From Oscillospiraceae bacterium (GTDB taxonomy: Bacteria > Bacillota > Clostridia > Oscillospirales > Acutalibacteraceae), in the NCBI GenBank assembly GCA_902796295.1, contig CADBOL010000012.1:1-9263 (forward strand): a stretch of 9,263 nucleotides of DNA, written 5' to 3'. The position numbers and the translations under genes are program-made. A model generated the notes under the pieces. That model saw nothing but the letters and a program-made list of their open reading frames with translations, was not told the origin of the DNA and made no database searches. Below are positions 1 through 7,056 of the stretch, piece by piece (the first letter of the stretch is position 1; each line of letters starts with the position of its first letter).

Positions 1-386
1 CAGTAAACTTCGGCTCCGTCAACGGTGATATGGAAAGTGATTTTTTCGTCTTCTTTTAAATCCGTGTAGTATGCGGCTACTTTTTGGGCGGCGCCGTTGG
101 CGTTTAAAGTTCCGGAAAAGCCGGCATCTTTTCCGTATTCATTCATTTCGTTATTTACGGTGACGACGGTTCCGTCATTCATGGTAAAATCGATGCTTGC
201 GGGGTAAACACCCGTATCAATATCATAGTTTTCATTGTCATATACAATCATCTTGCAAGTCTGAAATTCCTCGGGGAAGGACACGCTCTTGATGCCGCTT
301 CCCGCGGCGAATGCCGAAGTGCCGAATATTCCGAACACAAACACAAGGCACAGAACTGCTGAAAGTAACTTCTTACATGTTTTCAT
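1..386 (-). CDS. Secreted protein of unknown function, N-terminal part (cut by left edge)
   Basis: An open frame of 128 codons starts with ATG at 386-384 and runs off the left edge without a stop. The first 27 residues form a classic Sec signal peptide: a basic start (MKTCKKLL), a hydrophobic core (about 8-23) and an AFA/A cleavage site after residue 27. There is no lipobox cysteine at the cleavage site, so the protein is probably released or held by parts outside the window. The visible mature part (about 100 residues) is polar and probably beta-rich, with phrases such as PASIDFTMNDGTVVTV and EKITFHITVDGAEVY. I do not recognise the family. The start is supported by a strong ribosome binding site (GGAGGAG, 5 nt upstream). 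The gene has its own promoter in the gap to its right, so it is probably a separate transcription unit from the mre operon. No function is assigned. Confidence 0.8.
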   Translation of the reverse strand, partial: MKTCKKLLSAVLCLVFVFGIFGTSAFAAGSGIKSVSFPEEFQTCKMIVYDNENYDIDTGVYPASIDFTMNDGTVVTVNNEMNEYGKDAGFSGTLNANGAAQKVAAYYTDLKEDEKITFHITVDGAEVY

Positions 387-391
387 AAAAA

Positions 392-398
392 CTCCTCC
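392..398 (-). promoter_or_regulatory. Ribosome binding site of the left-edge secreted protein
   Basis: GGAGGAG on the minus strand lies 5 nt before the ATG at 386-384, separated by TTTTT. It is a near-perfect anti-16S match and fixes the start of a gene whose end is not visible. Confidence 0.8.
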
Positions 399-402
399 GT
401 AA

Positions 403-432
403 AGCTGAAATATTGACTGCGGATATTCAGCT
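403..432 (-). promoter_or_regulatory. Leader hairpin between promoter and start of the secreted-protein gene
   Basis: An imperfect inverted repeat has arms at 403-413 (agctgaaatat) and 423-432 (atattcagct). They pair over 10 bp with one bulged base (410) and a 9-nt loop. The hairpin lies wholly inside the predicted 5' untranslated leader, downstream of the -10 box and just upstream of the ribosome binding site. No run of T follows it, so it is not an intrinsic terminator. It could stabilise the transcript or be a binding site for a regulator. The pairing is visible in the sequence; any role is inference. Confidence 0.45.
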
Positions 433-445
433 CACAATCAAACAG

Positions 446-474
446 ATTATAGTATATATTTTTTATAAAATCAA
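446..474 (-). promoter_or_regulatory. Sigma-A type promoter of the secreted-protein gene
   Basis: On the minus strand a -35 box TTGATT (474-469) is separated by exactly 17 nt from a perfect -10 box TATAAT (451-446). The spacer and flanks are strongly AT-rich, unlike the surrounding genes. Transcription would start near 439-440, leaving a leader of about 53 nt before the ATG at 386. It is the only near-consensus promoter I found in the window's gaps, and it separates the left-edge gene from the operon upstream. No clear terminator for the preceding solute-binding protein gene is visible between 475 and 498. Confidence 0.75.
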
Positions 475-498
475 GTAAAAACTGTGTAACCTGATATT

Positions 499-1464
499 TT
501 ACTCCCCGGGCATATAGAAATCGTCACCCGGCAGTTTTCCGCCGATTGCAGAGGCATCTTCCGACCAGAGCTCCGAGAGGCAGAGGCTCACGCTCGCTTT
601 CATCTCTTCGCCGTCAATGTATCCGAAATAGCAGCCGGGGATAATCTTTTTCGCGACGGTGGAGTCTTCAAAAATTCCCTCGTCAAGCAGTTCCTTGCCC
701 GCCGTTGTGTTATCCGCCACATAGTTGAGCGAAACATCGGCGAAGGTTCTCAGACTGTCAATCATATCCGGATGGTTTTCCGCGTATTCCGCGCGCACGA
801 GGATTATTCCTAGCGTAAAAGAGGTTTCATGCAGGATATCCCACTCTCGCTTGAGGCTTATAACCTGACCGACGCCCGTATCCTCCGCAAGCACTTTCGC
901 GGCGTAAAGCACGGGCAGCGCGTAGGTATCGGAGCCCTCTTCAAGAGCTTTGGCGGCAACCTCTTCATCACTGCCGAGCGTAATTATTTCGGGGCCTTTG
1001 CCGTCTTCAAATTCTGTTTTTCCGAGCAGATAATCGAGAGTTCTTCTCTCAAGCTTTTCCGTTTCGGATATATAGAGCTTCCTGCCGGAGAGATCGGCAA
1101 GGGATTTTATATCCTTGTCATTAGAGAGGATGTGAAAACATCCGGAGGAGCTTACGGCGAGCGCTTTGACCGCGCCGTTTGTTTCATTGTAAACTTTTGC
1201 CGCCTCGTCAAGCGGCAGAGTCGCAATATCGGTTTCGCCGTTTTTGAGCTTCGCGATTATTTCATCCGCCGTATCGCAGAATTCCGTATTATACGCGTAT
1301 GCCCTGTCAGTCTTGATTTTTACAAGTCCCCATCCCGTCGGGTCATTGAGTGCAGAAACATTTGCTTTCTCCGCTGTTTCGCCGTTTCCGGGATTTTTGC
1401 CGCCGCAGGCGGAAAGGGCAAAAACCAGAGCGGCTGCCATCAATAAAGAAACTATTTTTTTCAC
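499..1464 (-). CDS. ABC transporter solute-binding lipoprotein (NMT1/SsuA/THI5-like)
   Basis: The product is a 321-residue extracytoplasmic solute-binding protein. It has a lipoprotein signal peptide with lipobox LSAC, so Cys20 would be lipid-modified and anchor it to the outer face of the membrane. The body resembles the two-lobed NMT1/SsuA/THI5-like class: a ligand-lobe phrase KLKNGETDIATLP near residue 75, a SLADLSGRKLYIS strand-turn near 122, and the C-terminal IGGKLPGDDFYMP typical of Clostridia members. This class feeds importers for small organic solutes such as sulfonates, nitrate or thiamine-pyrimidine precursors; the ligand here cannot be read from sequence. The start codon is GTG, with AAGGAG 11 nt upstream; the next in-frame ATG (codon 9) would destroy the signal peptide. 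It follows mnmE by 23 nt. No permease or ATPase gene is adjacent, so its transporter partners must lie elsewhere or it acts without them. Confidence 0.82.
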   Translation of the reverse strand: MKKIVSLLMAAALVFALSACGGKNPGNGETAEKANVSALNDPTGWGLVKIKTDRAYAYNTEFCDTADEIIAKLKNGETDIATLPLDEAAKVYNETNGAVKALAVSSSGCFHILSNDKDIKSLADLSGRKLYISETEKLERRTLDYLLGKTEFEDGKGPEIITLGSDEEVAAKALEEGSDTYALPVLYAAKVLAEDTGVGQVISLKREWDILHETSFTLGIILVRAEYAENHPDMIDSLRTFADVSLNYVADNTTAGKELLDEGIFEDSTVAKKIIPGCYFGYIDGEEMKASVSLCLSELWSEDASAIGGKLPGDDFYMPGE

Positions 1465-1475
1465 AGTGTCAGAGT

Positions 1476-1481
1476 CTCCTT
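1476..1481 (-). promoter_or_regulatory. Ribosome binding site supporting a GTG start
   Basis: AAGGAG on the minus strand stands 11 nt before the GTG at 1464-1462, a slightly long spacing. It lies just after the mnmE stop and supports GTG as the initiator of the solute-binding protein, since no upstream in-frame ATG exists. Confidence 0.6.
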
Positions 1482-1487
1482 GTATAT

Positions 1488-2855
1488 CTATTTTCCAACG
1501 CAGAATCTTGAGAAGATTTCATTGACCACGGTGTCGGTCGCCTTCTCGCCCGTGAGCTCGAGCAGAGAGTCAACTGCGCAGTCGGCGCAGACGTTGACGG
1601 CGTCAAGCGTCATGCCGCCGTCGAGCGCGGCGATGCCCTCTTCGAGATGCCTTACGGCTTCAAGACAGCATGCTCGCTGTCTCTCGCCCGTGAGGCAGGC
1701 GGAGTTCGGGTCAAAATCCCCGGCGGAAAGCAGTTTTGAAACGGTTTTTTCGAGCTCCGGGAATCCCTCGCCTGTGAGCGCGGATATCTCGATTACATTG
1801 TCGAATTCCTTTTTGATTTCTTCTCTCTCGGCGGCCGAAGGCAGATCCGATTTATTGAGAAGAGCGATTTTTATTTTATCGCGGCATTTTCCGGCGACCG
1901 CTCTGTCCTCATCTGTCAGAGGGCTGCTGCCGTCGAATACCGCAAGCACAAGCGATGCCCGGCTGAGCCGTTTCTCCGCGAGATTAACGCCGATATTTTC
2001 GACTATATTTTCGGTTTCGCGCATGCCCGCCGTGTCGGCGACATTCAGTATTATGCCGCCGAGCGTTATCCGCTCTTCGACCACGTCTCTTGTGGTGCCG
2101 GCGATGTCTGTCACTATCGAGCGGTCATATCCGCTGAGCATATTCATCACGGCTGATTTGCCGACATTGGGTTTGCCGACTATCACGGTGTCAACGCCCT
2201 GGGTGAACGCTTTGCCCGAATCATATCTGTGTATGATCTCTTCGAGCTCCGCTCTGACTTCGGTGAAGGTGCGTCTGATTTCGTCCGCGCTTATTTCCTC
2301 TATCTCTTCATCCGGGTAGTCGACCCAGGCCGACAGAGATGCGCAAACGCCCGTTATCCTGTCGCGGCAGGCGGCAATTCTGCCGCTCAGCTTTCCGTCC
2401 ATTGTATTCAAAGCGGCGGCGGCCGCCTCTTTGCCCGAGGCGGAGATGAATGCCATCACGCTCTCGGCGCTCGCGAGGTCTCTTTTGCCGTTTAAAAAGG
2501 CGCGCTTTGTGAATTCGCCGGGCCCCGCCGGCTCCGCGCCCGCTTCGAGCACGGCGCGCAGCACCTGCTTTGTAATATAAAGACCGCCGTGGCAGTTTAT
2601 CTCGGCCACGTCTTCGCCCGTGTAGCTGTTTGGAGCGCGAAAAACGAGGCAGACCGCCTCGTCTATTTTTTCTCCGCCGTATTCCACAGAGCCGAAGTAA
2701 GCCCTGTATCCGGGGCTTCCGGCGAGCTTTGCGCCGCTGACCGGTCTGAACACCCTGTCTGTTATACTGAGGGCTTCGCTGCCCGATATTCTTATGATTC
2801 CTATTCCGCCGGGAGCGTTTGGTGTGGATATGGCGGCTACTGTTGTTTCGTTCAT
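1488..2855 (-). CDS. mnmE: tRNA uridine-5-carboxymethylaminomethyl(34) synthesis GTPase MnmE
   Basis: MnmE, together with MnmG, modifies the wobble uridine (U34) of certain tRNAs in the cytoplasm, using GTP hydrolysis and a folate-derived one-carbon unit. The 455-residue length is normal for the family. The N-terminal folate-binding domain (about 1-118) opens with the family-typical NETTVAAISTPNAPGGIGIIR. A helical domain carries the inserted G domain (about 220-380) with all GTPase motifs: P-loop GKPNVGKS (227-234), DIAGTTRDV (250-258), DTAG (274-277) and NKSD (334-337). The C-terminus ends FCVGK (451-455), a variant of the usual FCIGK, and keeps the conserved cysteine (Cys452). The ATG is preceded by GGAG at 6 nt. 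The gene follows the MinD-like gene by 12 nt and precedes the solute-binding protein by 23 nt. In many bacteria mnmE sits near the origin with rnpA, yidC, jag and mnmG; none of those is here. Confidence 0.97.
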   Translation of the reverse strand: MNETTVAAISTPNAPGGIGIIRISGSEALSITDRVFRPVSGAKLAGSPGYRAYFGSVEYGGEKIDEAVCLVFRAPNSYTGEDVAEINCHGGLYITKQVLRAVLEAGAEPAGPGEFTKRAFLNGKRDLASAESVMAFISASGKEAAAAALNTMDGKLSGRIAACRDRITGVCASLSAWVDYPDEEIEEISADEIRRTFTEVRAELEEIIHRYDSGKAFTQGVDTVIVGKPNVGKSAVMNMLSGYDRSIVTDIAGTTRDVVEERITLGGIILNVADTAGMRETENIVENIGVNLAEKRLSRASLVLAVFDGSSPLTDEDRAVAGKCRDKIKIALLNKSDLPSAAEREEIKKEFDNVIEISALTGEGFPELEKTVSKLLSAGDFDPNSACLTGERQRACCLEAVRHLEEGIAALDGGMTLDAVNVCADCAVDSLLELTGEKATDTVVNEIFSRFCVGK

Positions 2856-2867
2856 ATAATTCTCCGG

Positions 2868-3590
2868 TTATTCGCAGATTAAATCAACGTTTTCTCCCGT
2901 CATGCGCCTTGCGATTCTGTCAAAGGCGCGGTCCGAGGGAGAGAATTCACCGGGCTTTATGCCCGTTACCGAGGCGTAGGCGAGCACTCTGTCAAACGGC
3001 ACAACGCCGAGAAGACGGACCCCTGTCTCATCTATGCACTCATCGAGATTGAGAAGCCTGCGCTTTTTTGCAGGTCTTATCTCAAACATATTTATAATCA
3101 GCCGCTGATCGGTTACGCCGAGCTTGCGCGCGTCGGCGCAGGCAACGGCGCAGCTTCTCACGCAGATGTTGTCTGCCGTGGTTACGGCAATCAGCCTGTC
3201 GCAGGCGCCGGCTGCCGTTTCAAAGGCTCTGCCCACTCCCGCGGAGGAGTCAATGAAAATATAGTCATATCCGGAGTAACAGCCCGTGAGCAGTTTCCTC
3301 AGGTTTTCCGCGTTGAATTCATCCTCAAAGCTGCGAGGCGCGGCGATGAAATCAACCTTGCCGTGAATTACCGCCCTTTCAGGCTCGCAGCGGGAAAGAA
3401 TCACGTCTCCCCAGTCAAACACAACCTGCTCATCGCATTCAAGCAGCAGATCGAGCGAGCGCAGGCCTATATCGCAGTCAACGGCGAGCACCTTTTTGCC
3501 GAGCGAAACAAGAGCCGCGGAAATCCCTGCAGTGAATGTGGATTTCCCGACTCCGCCCTTGCCGGATATGATTGCGTAAATCTCTGCCAT
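2868..3590 (-). CDS. minD: MinD-like septum-site / placement ATPase, without C-terminal membrane tail
   Basis: This 240-residue protein is a deviant-Walker-A ATPase of the MinD/ParA superfamily. MinD dimerises on the membrane with ATP and recruits MinC to block division away from mid-cell. The P-loop is GKGGVGKST (10-18), with the signature lysine Lys11 and Lys16. The MinD-type DCDIGLRSLDLLL follows (38-50), and Walker B is YIFIDSSAGVG (110-120), where MinD proteins usually have DSPAGIE. It is shorter than typical MinD (about 260-270) and ends GENVDLICE, so the basic amphipathic helix that normally anchors MinD to membranes appears absent. By my recalled alignment, the E. coli residues Asp152 and Asp154, near the MinC/MinE contact surface, are Ser146 and Ala148 here. 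No minC or minE gene is adjacent. It follows the PBP2 gene by 11 nt; its AAAAGG ribosome site overlaps that gene's stop. The MinD family is firm, but a standard MinCD function is doubtful. Confidence 0.85.
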   Translation of the reverse strand: MAEIYAIISGKGGVGKSTFTAGISAALVSLGKKVLAVDCDIGLRSLDLLLECDEQVVFDWGDVILSRCEPERAVIHGKVDFIAAPRSFEDEFNAENLRKLLTGCYSGYDYIFIDSSAGVGRAFETAAGACDRLIAVTTADNICVRSCAVACADARKLGVTDQRLIINMFEIRPAKKRRLLNLDECIDETGVRLLGVVPFDRVLAYASVTGIKPGEFSPSDRAFDRIARRMTGENVDLICE

Positions 3591-3601
3591 AACTCTACCT
3601 T

Positions 3602-5653
3602 TTAAGGAATCAGCACTCCCGCCTCAACGGTGCTCTCGGCGGAATCGTTTGTGCCTATATAATATTCTACCGCGGCGGCGACAACGCTCGCCAGGTATTT
3701 ACCCGAAACAAGACCTTCACCCACGCATGCGACCGCAATCTGCGGGTCATCATAGGGGGCGAAAGCGATAAGGAAACCGTTGTTTACTTTTTGCCTGTTT
3801 CCGTATTCATTCTTTCTGAGCTCCTGGCTCGTACCTGTTTTACAGGCGACCTTGACCGGCAGATGCCAGAAGAAGGGAGCGCAGTAGCCGGTGGTACCGA
3901 CTTCGAGCATACCTCTCTTGACTATGTCAAGCGTTTCGGGAGAGATGCCCGTCTGCACAACCACCTCGGGATTGTTTTCGAGCACGGTCTTGCTGTAATC
4001 GGAGCTCTTTATGCTTTTTATAAAGTGCACTCTGTATCGTGTGCCGCCGTTTGCTATAGTATTTACATAGTTGGCAAGCTGAACAGGGGTCCAGAGGTTG
4101 CCCGCCTGACCGATAGCCGACTGAACGGTGTAGCCGGGAAGCCACTGCTGATTTAAGGAAGCACGGTATTCGGGGCTGTCAAGCACGCCGACCGCTTCTT
4201 TGAGCTCAACTCCCGTCTTGGCTCCGAGGCCGAGCAGGGTGCGGTATTCATTCATTTTATCTATGCCGATGAGGTCTCCGACCTTCATAAAGAAGGTGTT
4301 GCACGATTCATCAATCGCGTGAACCACGTCGACATATAAGCTTTCGTGTGCCTGCTCGCATTTGAATATCTGCCCCATATAGTTATAGGAGCCGTTGCAG
4401 TAAACCGTAAAATCCTCGTCAATAACCTTTTCTTCGAGAGCCGCTATCGCGACCGAGGGCTTCGCGGTCGAACCGCAGGCGTAGGTTGACATCAGAGCCC
4501 TGTTCCAAAGAGGAGAGCCCTTTGCCGTATTGAGTTCCTCGGCCTTTTCGCTGTATGTAGATATGTCATAGGTGGGGTATGAAGCGCTCGCGAGCACGGA
4601 AGCATCCTTGCAGCTGAGCACGACAGCGGCGCCCGCGCTCGGAACAAGTCCGCCGAATTCATTCTCTTCGATGCAGACTTTTTCGAGAGCGTCCTGAACC
4701 ACCTTCTGCATGCCGGAATTGATTGTGAGTACGACCGTGTTGCCCTGCTCCGGCTCCTTGGTGACCTTGGTGGTGCGGTTTCCGTTTTCATCGGTGTAAA
4801 CGGTTTTTTCGCCGTCTTTGCCCCTGAGATATTCCTCTGCGGCCAGCTCCATTCCGCTCTTGCCTATCTCGGCGGTGTCGGAGTAGCCCTTATCCTTGAG
4901 CTCGGCGTATTCCTCTGCGGTGATAAGACCGGTCATACCGAGGATGTGCGGAGCAATCGAGCCGTCGGCGTAGGTCCTTACCGGAACTACCTCCACGTCA
5001 ACGCCTCTGTAGTAATCGCTTCTCTCTTTAATGAGAGCGACGATTGTATCGGGAACTTCCTTCGCGAAGGTGAAGGGGGCGCTCACGCTGAAATAGGTCC
5101 TCTCCATCTCAAAGAGAACGGAGGCGATATTTCTCGCGTCTCTGTCGCCGTATTTATCAAGCTTGTATTTTTCATAGAGCGCGTCAAAGCAGTTCTGAGC
5201 GGTGGCGTATTCATTGAGATTGAGCATGTTTCTGCTCTTGAGCTTCTTTATGAGCACTTCGCTGTCTGCCTTGAATTTGATTTTTCCGTTTGCGTCAATC
5301 ACAATGGGGAGATTATCCGTCCACTCAAGGCGGTTTGCGCTGAAGAGGTGTATAAGACTGTTTATAATGGCGTTTCTCTCCTCCGGCTCGTCATCGCCCG
5401 GGAAAAACGCGGCGTCAAAAATTACGGAAAAGCCCTGCTCGTTGAATACAAGCTTTTTGCCCTCGCTGTCGACTATCTCGCCGCGCGAGGCCTTGATGGG
5501 GGAAATCCTTGCGGAGACGTTTGAGACAATATCCTTGTATGCCTGCGTTTCAAAGACCTGAAGCTTTACAAGGTCTCCCGCAAGCACGGCAAAGAGTATC
5601 ACGATTGTCAGTATCAGCGCGGTGCGCCTGATGTTTGATGAATTGTTATACAT
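3602..5653 (-). CDS. mrdA: Class B penicillin-binding protein 2 (elongasome transpeptidase)
   Basis: The product is a 683-residue monofunctional D,D-transpeptidase that crosslinks peptidoglycan during side-wall growth. It has one N-terminal membrane helix (about 11-27), so the rest lies outside the membrane. A non-catalytic pedestal domain spans about 45-300, with the conserved RGEIVDSEGKKL near 57-68. The transpeptidase domain (about 330-660) has all three active-site motifs: STAK (395-398, nucleophile Ser395), SCN (450-452) and KTGT (605-608). The residues before the nucleophile read YACG where most relatives have YxPG, and the third motif residue is Ala rather than the common Phe. Cysteines lie near each motif (393, 451, 604). 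It follows mreD by 25 nt, with a weak GAGATAAA-type ribosome site, and precedes the MinD-like gene by 11 nt. The mreBCD context favours PBP2/MrdA over division PBP3/FtsI or sporulation SpoVD; no rodA partner is in the window. Confidence 0.93.
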   Translation of the reverse strand: MYNNSSNIRRTALILTIVILFAVLAGDLVKLQVFETQAYKDIVSNVSARISPIKASRGEIVDSEGKKLVFNEQGFSVIFDAAFFPGDDEPEERNAIINSLIHLFSANRLEWTDNLPIVIDANGKIKFKADSEVLIKKLKSRNMLNLNEYATAQNCFDALYEKYKLDKYGDRDARNIASVLFEMERTYFSVSAPFTFAKEVPDTIVALIKERSDYYRGVDVEVVPVRTYADGSIAPHILGMTGLITAEEYAELKDKGYSDTAEIGKSGMELAAEEYLRGKDGEKTVYTDENGNRTTKVTKEPEQGNTVVLTINSGMQKVVQDALEKVCIEENEFGGLVPSAGAAVVLSCKDASVLASASYPTYDISTYSEKAEELNTAKGSPLWNRALMSTYACGSTAKPSVAIAALEEKVIDEDFTVYCNGSYNYMGQIFKCEQAHESLYVDVVHAIDESCNTFFMKVGDLIGIDKMNEYRTLLGLGAKTGVELKEAVGVLDSPEYRASLNQQWLPGYTVQSAIGQAGNLWTPVQLANYVNTIANGGTRYRVHFIKSIKSSDYSKTVLENNPEVVVQTGISPETLDIVKRGMLEVGTTGYCAPFFWHLPVKVACKTGTSQELRKNEYGNRQKVNNGFLIAFAPYDDPQIAVACVGEGLVSGKYLASVVAAAVEYYIGTNDSAESTVEAGVLIP

Positions 5654-5678
5654 TTTATCTCAGATTTCCGTTAATAAT

Positions 5679-6197
5679 TCAGTCTCTCAGTTTTCTCTCA
5701 AGCAGCATTACGAGCCAGAAAACCACGGGAGAAAGGAGCAGCGTATATACCATGCCGGGGATGTAGAATCTCAGAAGCATAGTGATTTTCATATCGAGAC
5801 CGGCAAAAACATAGTGCCAAAGCCAGTAGCCAGTATTATATATCACGGTCGCCGCGGCGGTCAGAAGCAGGTGGGTGATGAAATTGCAGCGCATGACCGT
5901 GTTTATGAGAACCCCGCAGACAAAGCCGGTGATGAGGAAAAAGATTGCGTTGAAGGAATTGCCCCTTGCCGTAATATCCCAGAGAGCGCCGGCAAAAAGG
6001 CCGTAAAGCATTCCGGCTGTATCGCGCTCATACATTGCAATCGAGGTGACCAGGGGAATAATTATTAAAGCCCGCACTCCCGCAAGCTGCGGAAACCATC
6101 CGGGCGTGTTTTGCAGTATTGAAAACAGAAGAACTGCCGCCGCGAGGACGGCTCTTCTGATAATTACTTTGTCGGTGAAAATTCGTTTTGCCATCAT
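5679..6197 (-). CDS. mreD: Rod shape-determining membrane protein MreD
   Basis: MreD is a small integral membrane protein of the elongasome that links MreB and MreC to the wall-synthesis enzymes. The product has 172 residues, normal for the family, and is very hydrophobic, with about five or six membrane segments (near 13-29, 41-56, 62-76, 83-101, 105-125 and 146-165). The motif GLFAGALWDI (66-75) matches the MreD signature G-x-x-x-G-x-x-x-D in the middle of the protein. The basic C-terminus (ERKLRD) would face the cytoplasm. The start lies in ATGATG: the first ATG (6197-6195) overlaps the mreC stop TGA by 4 nt, and the second (6194-6192) overlaps it by 1 nt, so either gives translational coupling. 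Sequence similarity in this family is low, so the call rests on hydropathy, size and position between mreC and PBP2. Confidence 0.9.
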   Translation of the reverse strand: MMAKRIFTDKVIIRRAVLAAAVLLFSILQNTPGWFPQLAGVRALIIIPLVTSIAMYERDTAGMLYGLFAGALWDITARGNSFNAIFFLITGFVCGVLINTVMRCNFITHLLLTAAATVIYNTGYWLWHYVFAGLDMKITMLLRFYIPGMVYTLLLSPVVFWLVMLLERKLRD

Positions 6198-7036
6198 TTT
6201 GCCTGCCCGTCAAACTCGGTTATGATGAAGACATCGGTCAGCTGTGAAAAATCAACGCCCGGCTTGATAATCGCCGATGCGGAAATATCCGCGGTGGCAT
6301 CGACAATATCGTCAACGGAGCCGATTATGAGATCCGAGGGGTAAATACCGCTGATACCGGCGGTGCAGACAAGGCCGCCCGCGGTGACGGCGGTGGAAGG
6401 GGAAAGGCCCGGCATAACGCATAGATTCTGCTTTGAATACTCGACTGTGGTGGTCACGAAGCTGACCTCGCCCGTGCGTATCTCATAGGCGCTGACATTG
6501 GTCTTGGGGTTGAGCAGAGTATTCACGACGCACTGCGTGGGGGTAACGCTCACGACGGTACCCACGACATATTTGCCGTAGATTACGGGGTCGTTTACTG
6601 CTATACCGCCCGAGGAGCCTTTATTGAGAGTGAATGATGAGAATTTATCCGCCGCGTCTCTGCCGATGATCGCGGCTTTTGTGAATTTATAATCGGTGTG
6701 TTCCTCTTTGAGATCGAGGAATTCCTTGTAAAACTCATTCTGATGAACGAGCTCCTCGTAGTCAACAAGCTGCTCGCGCAGGGAATCAACCTCTTTTTTC
6801 AGCTGCTCCGCCTGCTTTTTATAGTAGGTGGAGGATTTGAACGAAATCGGAAGATTGGCAAAGCTCGAAGAGATTGAGCCGGCAAGGCGCGATGCGGGGC
6901 CGAAAACAACGCTTACGGCCTTGTTGAGAGGAGAGGAACCGCTCTTGGAGACAACGGAAATCACACTCCCCGCAATCAATGCGGAAAGTATGATGACAAA
7001 AAGTTTGAAACCGGATGATTTAAGGAAACGATTCAT
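6194..7036 (-). CDS. mreC: Rod shape-determining protein MreC
   Basis: MreC is a membrane-anchored scaffold that binds PBP2 outside the membrane and connects it to MreB and MreD. The 280-residue product has a short cytoplasmic start, one membrane helix (about 11-29), a coiled-coil (about 71-112, rich in K, E, L and Q) and the two-lobed beta domain (about 118-275). Typical MreC phrases are AAIIGRD (121-127), GLVCTAGISGIYPSDLIIG (221-239) and KPGVDFSQLTDVFII (258-272). The ATG at 7036 has an AAAAAGG ribosome site upstream. The gene follows mreB by 20 nt and overlaps mreD by 4 nt. It is complete, with no visible defects. Confidence 0.96.
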   Translation of the reverse strand: MNRFLKSSGFKLFVIILSALIAGSVISVVSKSGSSPLNKAVSVVFGPASRLAGSISSSFANLPISFKSSTYYKKQAEQLKKEVDSLREQLVDYEELVHQNEFYKEFLDLKEEHTDYKFTKAAIIGRDAADKFSSFTLNKGSSGGIAVNDPVIYGKYVVGTVVSVTPTQCVVNTLLNPKTNVSAYEIRTGEVSFVTTTVEYSKQNLCVMPGLSPSTAVTAGGLVCTAGISGIYPSDLIIGSVDDIVDATADISASAIIKPGVDFSQLTDVFIITEFDGQAK

Positions 7037-7056
7037 AAGCCGCCCTTTTTAAAATA

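Noticed and set aside
403..432. Leader hairpin as a terminator of the solute-binding protein gene
   Set aside because: It sits downstream of a good promoter, lacks a following T-run, and runs straight into a ribosome binding site.
829..1446. Plus-strand open frame of 205 codons opposite the solute-binding protein gene
   Set aside because: It is antisense to a well-supported lipoprotein, with no ribosome site and no recognisable protein features.
1480..2319. Long plus-strand open frame (279 codons) opposite mnmE
   Set aside because: It lies antisense to a certain mnmE, is rich in Ser, and shows no domain. It is the expected by-product of GC-biased codon positions on the other strand.
4946..5524. 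Plus-strand open frame of 192 codons opposite the PBP2 gene
   Set aside because: It is antisense to the PBP2 pedestal domain and its translation has no family-like motifs.
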